Positions 39,019-47,531 of a stretch of DNA of 64,000 bases are shown piece after piece. The DNA comes from Synechococcus sp. CC9902 (lineage in GTDB: Bacteria > Cyanobacteriota > Cyanobacteriia > PCC-6307 > Cyanobiaceae), in NCBI RefSeq assembly GCF_000012505.1, contig NC_007513.1, positions 1,178,001 to 1,242,000 on the forward strand, given 5' to 3'. The notes beneath the pieces were generated by a model, which did no database searches, was not told the DNA's origin, and was given only the letters and a program-made list of their open reading frames with translations. Within the stretch, counting starts at the first letter, position 1; each line of letters starts with the position of its first letter. Position numbers and translations under genes: made by a program.

Positions 39019-39758
39019 TAAGGAGTTGGCGGGTTATCAAACAGCAGAAGCTCGATATACCGATCGGCCCACTCTGGATCGAACGCTTTCTCGAGCACCC
39101 GGCGGGTTTTGTCGTTGCGCTTCTGTTGAAGGCAGTAGTTCAGTTGGCCTTCATACCGGTTGATCGTAGAAACGGTTGTTGGTGATTCGGGATTTGCGCG
39201 CGAGGCACAATCGGAAAGAACCTCGAGATAGTCGATTACGACCTGATTAAAAAGAGCCTCTTCGTCGGCTCCATCTGGCCGAATGAAACAAACCTTGCTT
39301 GAAAAAATTGTCCCCCATCCAGGCAGGTCTCGCACCTGACGAAATGCTGGCCTTTCAATCGCCTCAAGGCCTTTAAACACTGGATCTGGTAACTCGCCCG
39401 ATGTCGGCGATAGGTCAACAATCGCCGCTGATATCCCCGCAGGACCCGCAACGATATCGGCACCAAAAATCGGTAAGTCGTATTGAGGATCAGGAAACCA
39501 AACGCAGTGAAGAATCTGCAAGCCGTTGCCGAGTCTTGCTATTTCCAGGTGAATTTTGCGAAAACCTCGGCACTGATACAGCTCGTTGCCAATAAAAAGC
39601 GTTTCACCGTCGAGTTCTCCATGAATCGCCTTGAGGTCGTCAGCGGTGCATAACGGTGCAAGTTCTGGAAGTTTTTGCCAAGACGAACGGATGGACGCTG
39701 CGAGCGTCGACACCAGAGGATGCAGTTCCTGACAGGGATCCTTCGACTGAGGCTGCAT
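39018..39758 (-). CDS. pcyA: Phycocyanobilin:ferredoxin oxidoreductase
   Basis: Reduces biliverdin by four electrons to phycocyanobilin, the phycobilisome chromophore. 246 residues from ATG at 39758 ([12 protein letters not shown]); upstream in-frame residues do not fit. Residues matching the known catalytic set are visible in order: Glu in NELYQ, His in RKIHLE and Asp in LPIFGADIV, i.e. the E76/H88/D105 equivalents of the Synechocystis enzyme. Directly followed by devB with a one-base overlap. Divergent from the M16 peptidase gene. Confidence 0.95.
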   Translation of the reverse strand: MQPQSKDPCQELHPLVSTLAASIRSSWQKLPELAPLCTADDLKAIHGELDGETLFIGNELYQCRGFRKIHLEIARLGNGLQILHCVWFPDPQYDLPIFGADIVAGPAGISAAIVDLSPTSGELPDPVFKGLEAIERPAFRQVRDLPGWGTIFSSKVCFIRPDGADEEALFNQVVIDYLEVLSDCASRANPESPTTVSTINRYEGQLNYCLQQKRNDKTRRVLEKAFDPEWADRYIELLLFDNPPTP

Positions 39759-39825
39759 CAAGGCCGGCAGGCACAGAATAGAACTTTGCCACGCAGTTCT
39801 GAACCGTTCGTTCTTCGGTCCCAAG

Positions 39826-41064
39826 TTGGACAACTGGACTTTGCCCAACGGCACCCGTTGCGTGGCGGCAGCGATGCCCGATGCACCGCTCACCTGCCTT
39901 GATTTTTGGTGCCAAGCCGGCAGCAGCAGTGAGCAGCCTGGTGAGGAAGGCATCGCACATTTTCTTGAACACATGGTGTTTAAGGGAAGTCATCGCTTAG
40001 CCGCTGGGGCATTCGATGAAGCCATCGAAGCGCTTGGAGGCAGCAGCAATGCAGCCACTGGATTCGACGACGTGCACTTTCACGTTTTGATCCCACCAGA
40101 TCGAGCAGCGGAGGCTTTGGATTTACTGCTCGAACTTGTGCTGCAACCGGCCCTCGACCCGCAGGGCTTTTCAACAGAAAGAGATGTGGTGCTCGAAGAG
40201 ATTGCCCAATATGCCGACCAACCCACTGAGCAAGTGCTGCAAAGCATCTTGAGTTTGGGTTGCGGAGACCATTCCTACGGCCGACCCATTCTCGGCAAGG
40301 TTGCAACGCTCAACGCCATGGAGCCCAGCCTGATGCGGCGGTTTCACCAACGGCGTTACCTCGGGCCAAATTGCACCCTGGCCCTGGCTGGCCCTGCCCC
40401 AGAAACGCTCAAACCAACCATCGCAGCATCGGCCTTGGCGGACCTTCCAGGAGATCGAAACGAGCCCAGCTCGCATCAACCCTTGCCACTGATGCTTCAC
40501 GCCGGCCGCCACACGCAACGGGTCGACCGTTTGGAATCGGCGCGAATTTTGATGCTTTGGACGACAGCGCCTGCCCACAACCAGGAGGCCGTTATGGGAG
40601 CAGATCTCGCGACAACACTGTTAGGTGAGGGAAGAAGAAGTCGTCTGGTGGAGCGTTTACGGGAGGAGCTTCAATTGGTTGAAAGTATCTCGATGGACCT
40701 CACAGCCTTGGAGGAGGGGAGCCTCATCACCCTGGAAGTGATCTGCCCAGAAGATGCATTATCCGCAGTTGAACAAGAGATCAATGCAGTGCTGCATCAA
40801 GTGGCAGACGAAGCCGTTTCAGAACAAGAGTTACGGCGTGGGTACCAGCTGGTGAGCAATAGCCTCCGCTACTCGTTGGAATCTGTCGGACATGTGACCG
40901 GTCTTTGTGCCAGCCACGTGCTTTGGCATCGCAACCAAGACTTGTTATCTCCCTTAAACCATCTGAACCATTGGAGTGCCGAACGACTGCAGACCGAACT
41001 ATTCCCTGCGCTTCTGCCTGAAAAGGCCTGTGTGTTGATTGCTCGCCCTGGAGCCAACCAGTGA
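39826..41064 (+). CDS. M16-family zinc metallopeptidase, catalytic subunit
   Basis: 412 residues from UUG at 39826 ([21 protein letters not shown]); a CUG at 39799 is an alternative. The inverted zinc motif HFLEH is at about residues 45-49 ([14 protein letters not shown]), and the third ligand glutamate follows in [11 protein letters not shown]. This is the active half of a processing-peptidase-like pair (compare bacterial PqqF/PqqL-type M16B). Location and substrate are unknown; no signal peptide. Its stop overlaps the next start. Confidence 0.88.
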   Translation: MDNWTLPNGTRCVAAAMPDAPLTCLDFWCQAGSSSEQPGEEGIAHFLEHMVFKGSHRLAAGAFDEAIEALGGSSNAATGFDDVHFHVLIPPDRAAEALDLLLELVLQPALDPQGFSTERDVVLEEIAQYADQPTEQVLQSILSLGCGDHSYGRPILGKVATLNAMEPSLMRRFHQRRYLGPNCTLALAGPAPETLKPTIAASALADLPGDRNEPSSHQPLPLMLHAGRHTQRVDRLESARILMLWTTAPAHNQEAVMGADLATTLLGEGRRSRLVERLREELQLVESISMDLTALEEGSLITLEVICPEDALSAVEQEINAVLHQVADEAVSEQELRRGYQLVSNSLRYSLESVGHVTGLCASHVLWHRNQDLLSPLNHLNHWSAERLQTELFPALLPEKACVLIARPGANQ

Positions 41065-42314
41065 GTTCAGCACTGGATGTTTTGGTCGAACCTCTCGCTT
41101 CACCGGGCGTGATGGCCGCAAAGCTTTGGCTGCCATTTGGCAGTGCTTGCGATGCCAGAGATCAGCGCGGTGCCCACGACCTATTGGCGTCGCTTCTGAG
41201 CCGGGGCTGCGGCCCCTACAACCCAAAGGAACTCGCCGATGTTGTCGAGGGATGTGGAGCAGGGCTGCGCTGCGATGCGCAAGAGGATGGGTTGTTACTG
41301 AGTCTTCGCAGCACCCTGGAGGATGCGGAGCAGCTTCTTCCTTTATTGGGGTGGATGGTCCTAGAACCGCATCTCGCACCGGACCAAGTCGCCCTCGAAA
41401 AAAACCTCACCCTGCAGATGTTGCAGCGGCAGCGGGAGGACCCATTCCACATGGCAGCCGTCGCATGGCGTGGACTCGCCTTTAACAACGGCGGCTACGG
41501 CCATGATCCGATGGGAGTGGAACAGGACCTCCAAAACATCGAGCGCCAGCAGATTCTGCCCCTGGCACAGCAACTCCCAAGCGGGCAAAGCGTTTTGAGC
41601 CTGGCGGGCTCCCTACCCGAAGACATCGAGCACCGCATTCGTGCCATGGATGGTTTCCGTGGCTGGCCACAAGCATCAGCTGAATGGAACGCTGGTCGTC
41701 TGAATTACGGAACGCCTGCAGGCGAAAGGATTCACCTTGAATCGATGGACACAGAACAGGTGGTTCTGATGCTTGGACAAGCAACGGTCCCCCACGGACA
41801 TCCCGATGATCTGGTGTTGCGCTTGCTCCAATGTCATCTCGGGGTTGGGATGTCGAGCCTTCTGTTTCGACGGCTTCGGGAGGAACACGGTGTTGCCTAT
41901 GAAGTTGCAGTGCACTATCCACAATTGATGGGACCAGCCCCATTTGTGCTTCTGGCTGCTACGGGGATGGAACGGGCAGAACTCAGCCTGCAACTCCTTC
42001 TTCAAAGCTGGGACGAGCTTTGCCAAACCACTCTGAGTCAAGCCGATCTAACCCTTGCCCGCGCCAAATTCATCGGTCAGATGGCCCAGGGACGGCAAAC
42101 CTGCTCTCAACGCGCTGAGCGGAGGGTTCAACTTCGCGCCATGGCACTGCGCGATGACCATGACCAGAGCTGTATGGAAGCCATTGCGTCGATCACGGTT
42201 GATCGCATCCAAGAGACCTGCCAACGCTGGTTCCAGAAACCTCAGCTCAGCCTCTGTGGTCCGCCTGAATCATTAGAGACTCTGGAGCGGGTTTGGGCTA
42301 ATCGACATCCATAA
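41061..42314 (+). CDS. M16-family peptidase-like protein, non-catalytic partner
   Basis: 417 residues, GUG start overlapping the preceding stop (GTGA). The same two-domain M16 fold is apparent (GAHDLLASLLSRGCG at the place of the zinc helix), but HxxEH is absent, while the C-terminal substrate-binding RLREEHGVAYEVAVHYP is kept. This is the standard active/inactive pair of M16B proteins, which form a heterodimer. The pairing is inferred from sequence and overlap. Confidence 0.87.
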   Translation: MSSALDVLVEPLASPGVMAAKLWLPFGSACDARDQRGAHDLLASLLSRGCGPYNPKELADVVEGCGAGLRCDAQEDGLLLSLRSTLEDAEQLLPLLGWMVLEPHLAPDQVALEKNLTLQMLQRQREDPFHMAAVAWRGLAFNNGGYGHDPMGVEQDLQNIERQQILPLAQQLPSGQSVLSLAGSLPEDIEHRIRAMDGFRGWPQASAEWNAGRLNYGTPAGERIHLESMDTEQVVLMLGQATVPHGHPDDLVLRLLQCHLGVGMSSLLFRRLREEHGVAYEVAVHYPQLMGPAPFVLLAATGMERAELSLQLLLQSWDELCQTTLSQADLTLARAKFIGQMAQGRQTCSQRAERRVQLRAMALRDDHDQSCMEAIASITVDRIQETCQRWFQKPQLSLCGPPESLETLERVWANRHP

Positions 42315-42319
42315 CGCGA

Positions 42320-42604
42320 TCACTCCACTGAGTCATCGACATCATCTTCAGCGACATCTTTTTGAGCGACATCATCTTGAGCGTCATCGCCTGTGGCGGC
42401 AGCCTCGAGTTGATCGAGGGAGATTAAATAGGTGCCGCGACGAAACCGAACAGCGACGGTGTCGAGCGGATGTAGCGCAACGACTTCCCCCACTTCATCC
42501 AGGCTGACAAGGTCCGATGGGCGCAACATCGGCATGGGATCGGCGGTCTTCAGATAAGGAAGTTGTTGCTTCAGTCGCAACCTGTCACCAATGGAGGCCG
42601 TCAT
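42320..42604 (-). CDS. SipA-like regulatory protein (DUF3148) with acidic repeat tail
   Basis: 94 residues. KQQLPYLKTADPMPMLRPSD followed by VGEVVALHPLDTVAVRFRRGTYLISLDQLE matches the small SH3-like cyanobacterial DUF3148 proteins, of which SipA interacts with the histidine kinase NblS/Hik33 controlling light and nutrient stress genes. The last 22 residues are a low-complexity acidic tail (AQDDVAQKDVAEDDVDDSVE) made by a 15-base tandem repeat. The kinase partner is not in the window. Convergent with the M16 gene. Confidence 0.75.
   Translation of the reverse strand: MTASIGDRLRLKQQLPYLKTADPMPMLRPSDLVSLDEVGEVVALHPLDTVAVRFRRGTYLISLDQLEAAATGDDAQDDVAQKDVAEDDVDDSVE
42337..42381. repeat. Three 15-base tandem repeats at the 3' end of the SipA-like gene
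   Basis: CGACATCATCTTCAG (42337-42351), CGACATCTTTTTGAG (42352-42366) and CGACATCATCTTGAG (42367-42381), with a decayed fourth unit after. On the minus strand they encode (A)(Q/E)(D/K)DV pentapeptides. Such repeats can change copy number by slippage in 5-residue steps without breaking the frame. Confidence 0.85.
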
Positions 42605-42651
42605 GATCTCTAGGCAGGACGTTCATTCTCGAGCAGGATGGTCCCAGTTGT

Positions 42652-43230
42652 TTGTGGAACGTGAGGGCTCTCGCTACCTGGAGCGGTGCCCTAGCGGGGC
42701 TGATGGCCATTTTGATTGGCAGCCTTGTGCCTGCGGCACTGCTCCTACCAACTCCGCAGCTCGCGGTGGTTGATCTCCCCGCAACCTGGCAAGTCTCCGC
42801 ATTGTTGGTCTGCGCCATGGTCAGTGGCCCACGCGCTGGCGTCATTGCGGCGGTGGCCTACTTGAGCATGGGCTTCATCAACCTCCCGGTGTTCCACGGC
42901 GGTGGTGGGTTGAATTACCTGCTTGAGCCTGGCTTTGGATACTTGGCGGGCTTTGTTCCAGCAGCCTGGTTGACCGGCCGACTGGCGCATCAAACGGGAA
43001 TGCAGGACCTACCAAAGCAGTGCTTCGCTGCTGGAGCTGGTCTCTTGGTTTTGCAGTTGTGTGGCCTACTCAACCTCGGATTGGGTGCGCTATTCGGACG
43101 GTGGAGTTCACCGGTGTTGAGCCTGATCATGCAGTACTCGATTAACCCACTTCCGGCTCAAATTTTCCTTTGCATCGCATCGGGCTTACTCGCTGTGATT
43201 TTGCGTCGCCTACTAATCGTTGAATCATGA
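42652..43230 (+). CDS. bioY: Biotin transporter substrate-binding component BioY
   Basis: 192 residues, about six membrane helices; UUG start at 42652 or GUG at 42661. AYLSMGFINLPVFHGGGGLNYLLEPGFGYLAGFVPAAWLTG is the BioY signature (GLP.F..G..G...L..PT.GYL.G). It is the S-component of an ECF transporter; no bioM/bioN energy-coupling genes are nearby, so it either works alone or shares an ECF module encoded elsewhere. Its stop overlaps the lspA start (ATGA). Confidence 0.9.
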   Translation: MWNVRALATWSGALAGLMAILIGSLVPAALLLPTPQLAVVDLPATWQVSALLVCAMVSGPRAGVIAAVAYLSMGFINLPVFHGGGGLNYLLEPGFGYLAGFVPAAWLTGRLAHQTGMQDLPKQCFAAGAGLLVLQLCGLLNLGLGALFGRWSSPVLSLIMQYSINPLPAQIFLCIASGLLAVILRRLLIVES

Positions 43231-43703
43231 GCAGGGTGCTGCAACGATCCACAACCTTGTCGATTGCTGCAGCCATCGTGCTGATCGATCAGCTGAGTAA
43301 GGCCGGACTGTCGGAGATCTTGGTTGATGGAAGATCGATTCCCGCCATCCCAGGGATCCTCTCTCTGCAACTGGTTCACAACAGCGGCGCTGCCTTCAGC
43401 CTGTTCAGCGGATCCACAGAATTCCTAGGGCTGCTCAGCCTATTGGTGAGTTTGGGAATCTTGGTCTGGATTGGGCGACAGCGTGCGATACCTCTTTGGC
43501 AAGGCCTAGCGACGGCATGCCTGTTGGGCGGAACGCTTGGCAATGGCTTAGACCGCTGGCGCCTTGGCTACGTGGTGGACTTTCTCGCGCTCGTGCCGAT
43601 CAACTTCCCCATTTTCAACGGCGCCGATATCGCGATCAATCTTGCGGTGCTGTGCTTCGTTTTGGATCTCTGGCTCAACCGCCATGACGGGGAGCATGGT
43701 TAA
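43227..43703 (+). CDS. lspA: Lipoprotein signal peptidase (signal peptidase II)
   Basis: 158 residues, four membrane helices. Cleaves the signal peptide of lipid-modified prolipoproteins. The catalytic aspartates are in LGNGLDRWRLGYVVDF and FNGADIAIN, with the helix-1 motif IVLIDQLSKAG and HNSGAAFSLF. The start overlaps bioY by four bases, and the end overlaps the FHA-PBP start by eight bases. Confidence 0.95.
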   Translation: MSRVLQRSTTLSIAAAIVLIDQLSKAGLSEILVDGRSIPAIPGILSLQLVHNSGAAFSLFSGSTEFLGLLSLLVSLGILVWIGRQRAIPLWQGLATACLLGGTLGNGLDRWRLGYVVDFLALVPINFPIFNGADIAINLAVLCFVLDLWLNRHDGEHG

Positions 43704-45819
43704 TCCCACATTGCTGATTCAACAGCTGAATCAGCGCGAACGAAGCATCGAACTCCACGGCGAGAGTTACCGGCTGGGGCGCGACAAAAACGCTGACATC
43801 CCTCTCATTCATCCAGCGATCAGCAGGTTTCACGCACGATTGGTCCGTCGTGGTCGGCGCTGGTTACTGATCGACGAACAATCAACCAATGGCTTGTGGT
43901 GGCAGGGAAAACGGATTCAAGAACTTGAACTCCGCGACGGAGATCAGATCGCTCTGGCGCCAGCCTCAGAGCCCGATGCACCTCAACTGAACTTCAGATA
44001 TTCGTCGGATCGAAACCAGCAGAAATGGGCAAATCGGATTGGCCTGGTGATCGCCGCAGCGCTGACAGCGGGCTCAGGTCTACTAGTAGTTGCCAACCTC
44101 AGCGTGCCCGTGCGGGGTCGTTTGGCACGAGTACAAGGTCCAATCGCTCTTTACGACCGAAACGATTTGCCGATCAGTTCACTGGATTCCGAGCGGCACA
44201 ACGAGTTGCAACGCTTGGATGCCTTCTCCCCAAAACTGATCAGTGCCGTCATTGCCAGTGAGGACAGTCGTTTCTGGTGGCACCCTGGCATTGACGCGAT
44301 CGGAACCCTGCGCGCCCTGGTCACGAATGTGCAGGGACGGGAGGTGCTGGAGGGAGGCAGCAGTCTCACGCAGCAACTCGCTCGTAGCCTCTATCCCGAT
44401 CAAGTGGGACAAGGAGACACCCTGGAACGGAAATGGAGGGAGTTACTCGTTGCCCTTCAGCTGGAAACCCGGTTCAGCAAATCAGACCTGTTATTGAGCT
44501 ATCTCAATCGCGTTTATCTCGGCGTGGGCTATGGCTTTGAGGATGCTGCCCAGGCCTATTTCGACACCTCAGCTGCAACACTTCGCCTCGACCAAGCGGC
44601 ACTCCTGGTGGGTTTACTGCCGTCTCCCAATGGGCATGATCCATGCCGCCACCCCGCAAGGGCCCTACAAGCCCGCAATCTTGTTCTGAACAAAATGGCC
44701 GACCAAGGGAAAATTTCCCTCGACACGGCCCGTTTGACTCGACGTCGCCCGATACAACTCGCGCCAGAGGCCTGTAGCCGTCGTCATGCAGACGCAGCGC
44801 CGTTTTACAGCGACCAAGTTCAACGTGATCTCGCCGCATTGGTTGGTGCTGACGTTGCCGAAGAAGGAAATTTTTTAATCGAGACGTATTACGAGCCGCA
44901 CCTTCAAGCGGTCATGCAGCGACAGCTGCGTCGAGCTCTGCGGGTGAATAGAGGACGTGGGATTGACCAGGGTGCGGCTGTCTTGATCGACAGCCGCAGC
45001 GGTGGTGTTCTCGCGATCAGTGGTGGCCGCGACTTCCGAGCCAGTCAGTTCAATCGCGCCTCGATGGCACTCCGACAACCAGGAAGCACCTTCAAGCTTT
45101 TTGCTTACCTCGGTGCCCTCGAACAAAACATGCCTCCGAGTCAAGCCATTGACTGTGGGCCGTTGCGATGGGGAGGACAAGAGTTCGCGAGCGACTGTGC
45201 TGGACAACGCACCCTGATTCAAGCCTTTGCATTGAGCGACAACACAGTTGCCTTAAGGCTTGCGCAACGCATCGGCGTTGATCAGGTGGTTCGCCAAGCG
45301 CGTGCGCTCGGGATCACGACTCCCCTTTCCCCTGTTCCCGGACTCGCGTTGGGGCAAAGCGAGGTGCGCTTGATCGAACTCACCAGTGCCTATGCCGCCG
45401 TCGAAAATGGAGGCCTTTGGTACCCGCCAACCACCATTCGACGCCTCGTTGATGCCGAAACCTGTGCGTCCGAAACAACGGATCGTTGCCGCAGCCGCAG
45501 CACACCCGTCTCAACCCCACGGCAAGCCATTCGTCCTGCCACTGCGTTGAAGATGCAAGGAATGCTCCGTACCGTTGTTCGCAAGGGCACCGGCCAAGCC
45601 GCAGCCCTCGGTGGGCAAGAAGGCGGGAAAACGGGAACAACCAATGAAGGCCGTGATTTGTTGTTCATTGGCTATGAACCTGCCAATCACTGGGTTCTGG
45701 GAATTTGGTTGGGCAATGACGACAACAGCCCAACCACTGGATCAAGTGCCATTGCGGCTGGTTTATGGGCTGACATGATCCGAGCCGCTAGAAGCGGTGG
45801 ACACCAAGCCAAACCATGA
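43696..45819 (+). CDS. FHA-domain class A penicillin-binding protein (glycosyltransferase/transpeptidase)
   Basis: 707 residues from ATG at 43696. Residues about 1-100 form a cytoplasmic forkhead-associated domain with its phosphothreonine-binding set: YRLGRDK (28-30), S43/H46 in SRFHARL, and STNG (63-66). A membrane helix follows (IGLVIAAALTAGSGLLVVA). Then come a GT51 glycosyltransferase (ASEDSRFWWHPGIDAIGTLRA; EGGSSLTQQLARSL) and a transpeptidase with STFK, SDN and KTGT motifs. It should polymerise and crosslink peptidoglycan, with the FHA suggesting control by protein phosphorylation. Coupled to lspA upstream and to a GTPase downstream by overlapping starts. Confidence 0.92.
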   Translation: MVNPTLLIQQLNQRERSIELHGESYRLGRDKNADIPLIHPAISRFHARLVRRGRRWLLIDEQSTNGLWWQGKRIQELELRDGDQIALAPASEPDAPQLNFRYSSDRNQQKWANRIGLVIAAALTAGSGLLVVANLSVPVRGRLARVQGPIALYDRNDLPISSLDSERHNELQRLDAFSPKLISAVIASEDSRFWWHPGIDAIGTLRALVTNVQGREVLEGGSSLTQQLARSLYPDQVGQGDTLERKWRELLVALQLETRFSKSDLLLSYLNRVYLGVGYGFEDAAQAYFDTSAATLRLDQAALLVGLLPSPNGHDPCRHPARALQARNLVLNKMADQGKISLDTARLTRRRPIQLAPEACSRRHADAAPFYSDQVQRDLAALVGADVAEEGNFLIETYYEPHLQAVMQRQLRRALRVNRGRGIDQGAAVLIDSRSGGVLAISGGRDFRASQFNRASMALRQPGSTFKLFAYLGALEQNMPPSQAIDCGPLRWGGQEFASDCAGQRTLIQAFALSDNTVALRLAQRIGVDQVVRQARALGITTPLSPVPGLALGQSEVRLIELTSAYAAVENGGLWYPPTTIRRLVDAETCASETTDRCRSRSTPVSTPRQAIRPATALKMQGMLRTVVRKGTGQAAALGGQEGGKTGTTNEGRDLLFIGYEPANHWVLGIWLGNDDNSPTTGSSAIAAGLWADMIRAARSGGHQAKP

Positions 45820-47405
45820 AAGGTCGCACACGGCTTCTGCTGGGACTCGCCTGCGCCCTCCTGGCCCTGGTGGTCGTGGGAGTCGTCTTACAGGCCGTCC
45901 GAACCCTGCTGTGGGATCTCAGTTATTTCCTACCCCCTTGGCTTCTTACGCCAATCTTGCTGCTGGGACTCACTCTCTTGGCGACCGCCGTTGTCCAGGT
46001 CGGGCTGCCTTGGTGGAGGAAACAACAAGCAACGGCACGACGCCGCCCCACGCAACCTTTGCAGGCGCCAACCAATCGTCGCGATGCCGCTGACCAAAGC
46101 CTGAGCAATATCGACCGTTTAATCGAAAGACTTGAAAGTGACATCGCCCGCGAAAGCCTTCAGGCTGAACGGGATCGGGTGAACGAGGAACTGCAACGTG
46201 GGGACCTGGTGGTCGTCGTCTTCGGCACCGGCTCCAGCGGCAAAACATCGCTAATTAGAGCCCTCCTGCAAAAAATGGTGGGAGACGTGGGTGCTCCGAT
46301 GGGGCTCACCAAGGAAACGCGCAGTTACAGGTTGCGCCTCAAAGGGTTGAATCGGGGTCTACAACTCGTGGATACCCCGGGGATTCTTGAAGCAGGCGAC
46401 GACGGTCTGAGTCGAGAAGATCAAGCACGACGTCGCGCCATTCGAGCCGACTTGCTCTTGGTGGTGGTGGATGGCGATCTCCGAGCGTCGGAACTGGCTG
46501 TGGTGCGCTCAATTGCTGATCTTGGAAAACGACTCCTCCTTGTTCTCAACAAACGCGATTTACGCGGCGTGGATGAAGAGAAACAGCTGCTGCAGGTGTT
46601 GCGATCCCGCTGCACAGGGCTGTTGTCGAACGCAGATGTTTTGGCGTGTAGTGCCGCCCCTCAATCCATTCCACAACCGGGTCGGCGACCACTACAACCC
46701 AAGCCCGACGTCATGGACCTGATGCAGCGATTGGCGGTTGTGTTGCAGGCCGAGGGGGAAGAACTCATTGCAGACAACATTCTTCTCCAGTGCCGCAACC
46801 TTGATTCCCGCGGTCGAGATCTATTGAACCAACAACGCATCCGCGATGCGAAGCGTTGCGTCGACCGCTACTGCTGGATCGGAGCCGGGGTCGTAGCGGC
46901 CACTCCACTGCCGGGTATCGACCTCCTCAGTACAGCTGCGGTCAATGCCCAAATGGTGGTGGAAATGGCGGGCATCTACGGCATTGAAATGTCGAAAGAA
47001 CGAGCCAAGGAACTCGCCGTTTCGGTGGGACGCACCCTGGCAACCCTTGGCATGGTGAAAGGTGCCATGAGCTTGCTGGGCACAGCGCTCACCCTGAATT
47101 TGCCGACCCTATTGGTGGGTCGTGCGATCCAGGGAGTTACTGCGGCATGGCTCACCCGAGTCGCGGGTAGCAGCTTCATTCGGTTTTTTGAACAAGACCA
47201 AGATTGGGGAGATGGCGGCATGCAAGACGCCGTCCAAGAAGCGTTTCAGCTCAATCGGCGGGAAACGTCTTTGCAGCGCTTTTTAGAAACCGCGATGCGT
47301 CAGGTGGTGGAGCCACTTCAGCGATCGGCGAAGCGACAACTACCGCCCCGGCCAGGGCCTCGGGAGGAGGGGGGAGCAGCGGACCGCGGGCATCAAGAGC
47401 AGTGA
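45816..47405 (+). CDS. Membrane-bound DUF697 GTPase
   Basis: 529 residues. Two N-terminal membrane helices (LLLGLACALLALVVVGVVLQ; LLTPILLLGLTLLATAVV), then a coiled, charged linker, then an Era-like GTPase: G1 GTGSSGKTSL, G3 DTPG, G4 NKRD. The C-terminal part (GAGVVAATPLPGIDLLSTAAVNAQMVVEMAGIYGIE) is DUF697, a membrane-associating domain. Cyanobacteria carry several such proteins, with no settled function. ATG overlaps the PBP stop by four bases, so it belongs to the bioY-lspA-PBP unit. Its last 155 bases overlap a convergent small gene. Confidence 0.87.
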   Translation: MKGRTRLLLGLACALLALVVVGVVLQAVRTLLWDLSYFLPPWLLTPILLLGLTLLATAVVQVGLPWWRKQQATARRRPTQPLQAPTNRRDAADQSLSNIDRLIERLESDIARESLQAERDRVNEELQRGDLVVVVFGTGSSGKTSLIRALLQKMVGDVGAPMGLTKETRSYRLRLKGLNRGLQLVDTPGILEAGDDGLSREDQARRRAIRADLLLVVVDGDLRASELAVVRSIADLGKRLLLVLNKRDLRGVDEEKQLLQVLRSRCTGLLSNADVLACSAAPQSIPQPGRRPLQPKPDVMDLMQRLAVVLQAEGEELIADNILLQCRNLDSRGRDLLNQQRIRDAKRCVDRYCWIGAGVVAATPLPGIDLLSTAAVNAQMVVEMAGIYGIEMSKERAKELAVSVGRTLATLGMVKGAMSLLGTALTLNLPTLLVGRAIQGVTAAWLTRVAGSSFIRFFEQDQDWGDGGMQDAVQEAFQLNRRETSLQRFLETAMRQVVEPLQRSAKRQLPPRPGPREEGGAADRGHQEQ

Positions 47406-47493
47406 TCATCAATAGATAGAGCAGCCCAATCGCCACAGAGATGGCACCGGTCACGATGGCGATCCAGCGAGGTCGCTGCGACTGTTCCGGCAT
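47251..47493 (-). CDS. Small single-span membrane protein, unknown function
   Basis: About 80 residues from ATG at 47493 (MPEQSQRPRWIAIVTG); a UUG at 47535 would overlap the upstream decarboxylase stop. One membrane helix (IAIVTGAISVAIGLLYLLMI), then a proline-rich segment (PLLPPPPEALAGAVVVASP) and a polar tail. The first 30 residues lie outside the GTPase overlap and look protein-like; the rest is read antisense to the GTPase tail. No family recognised. Confidence 0.55.
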   Translation of the reverse strand: MPEQSQRPRWIAIVTGAISVAIGLLYLLMITALDARGPLLPPPPEALAGAVVVASPIAEVAPPPDASRFLKSAAKTFPAD

Positions 47494-47531
47494 GGCCTGT
47501 CCAAGGAGTGGGTCGATTGTGGTCGATGGGA

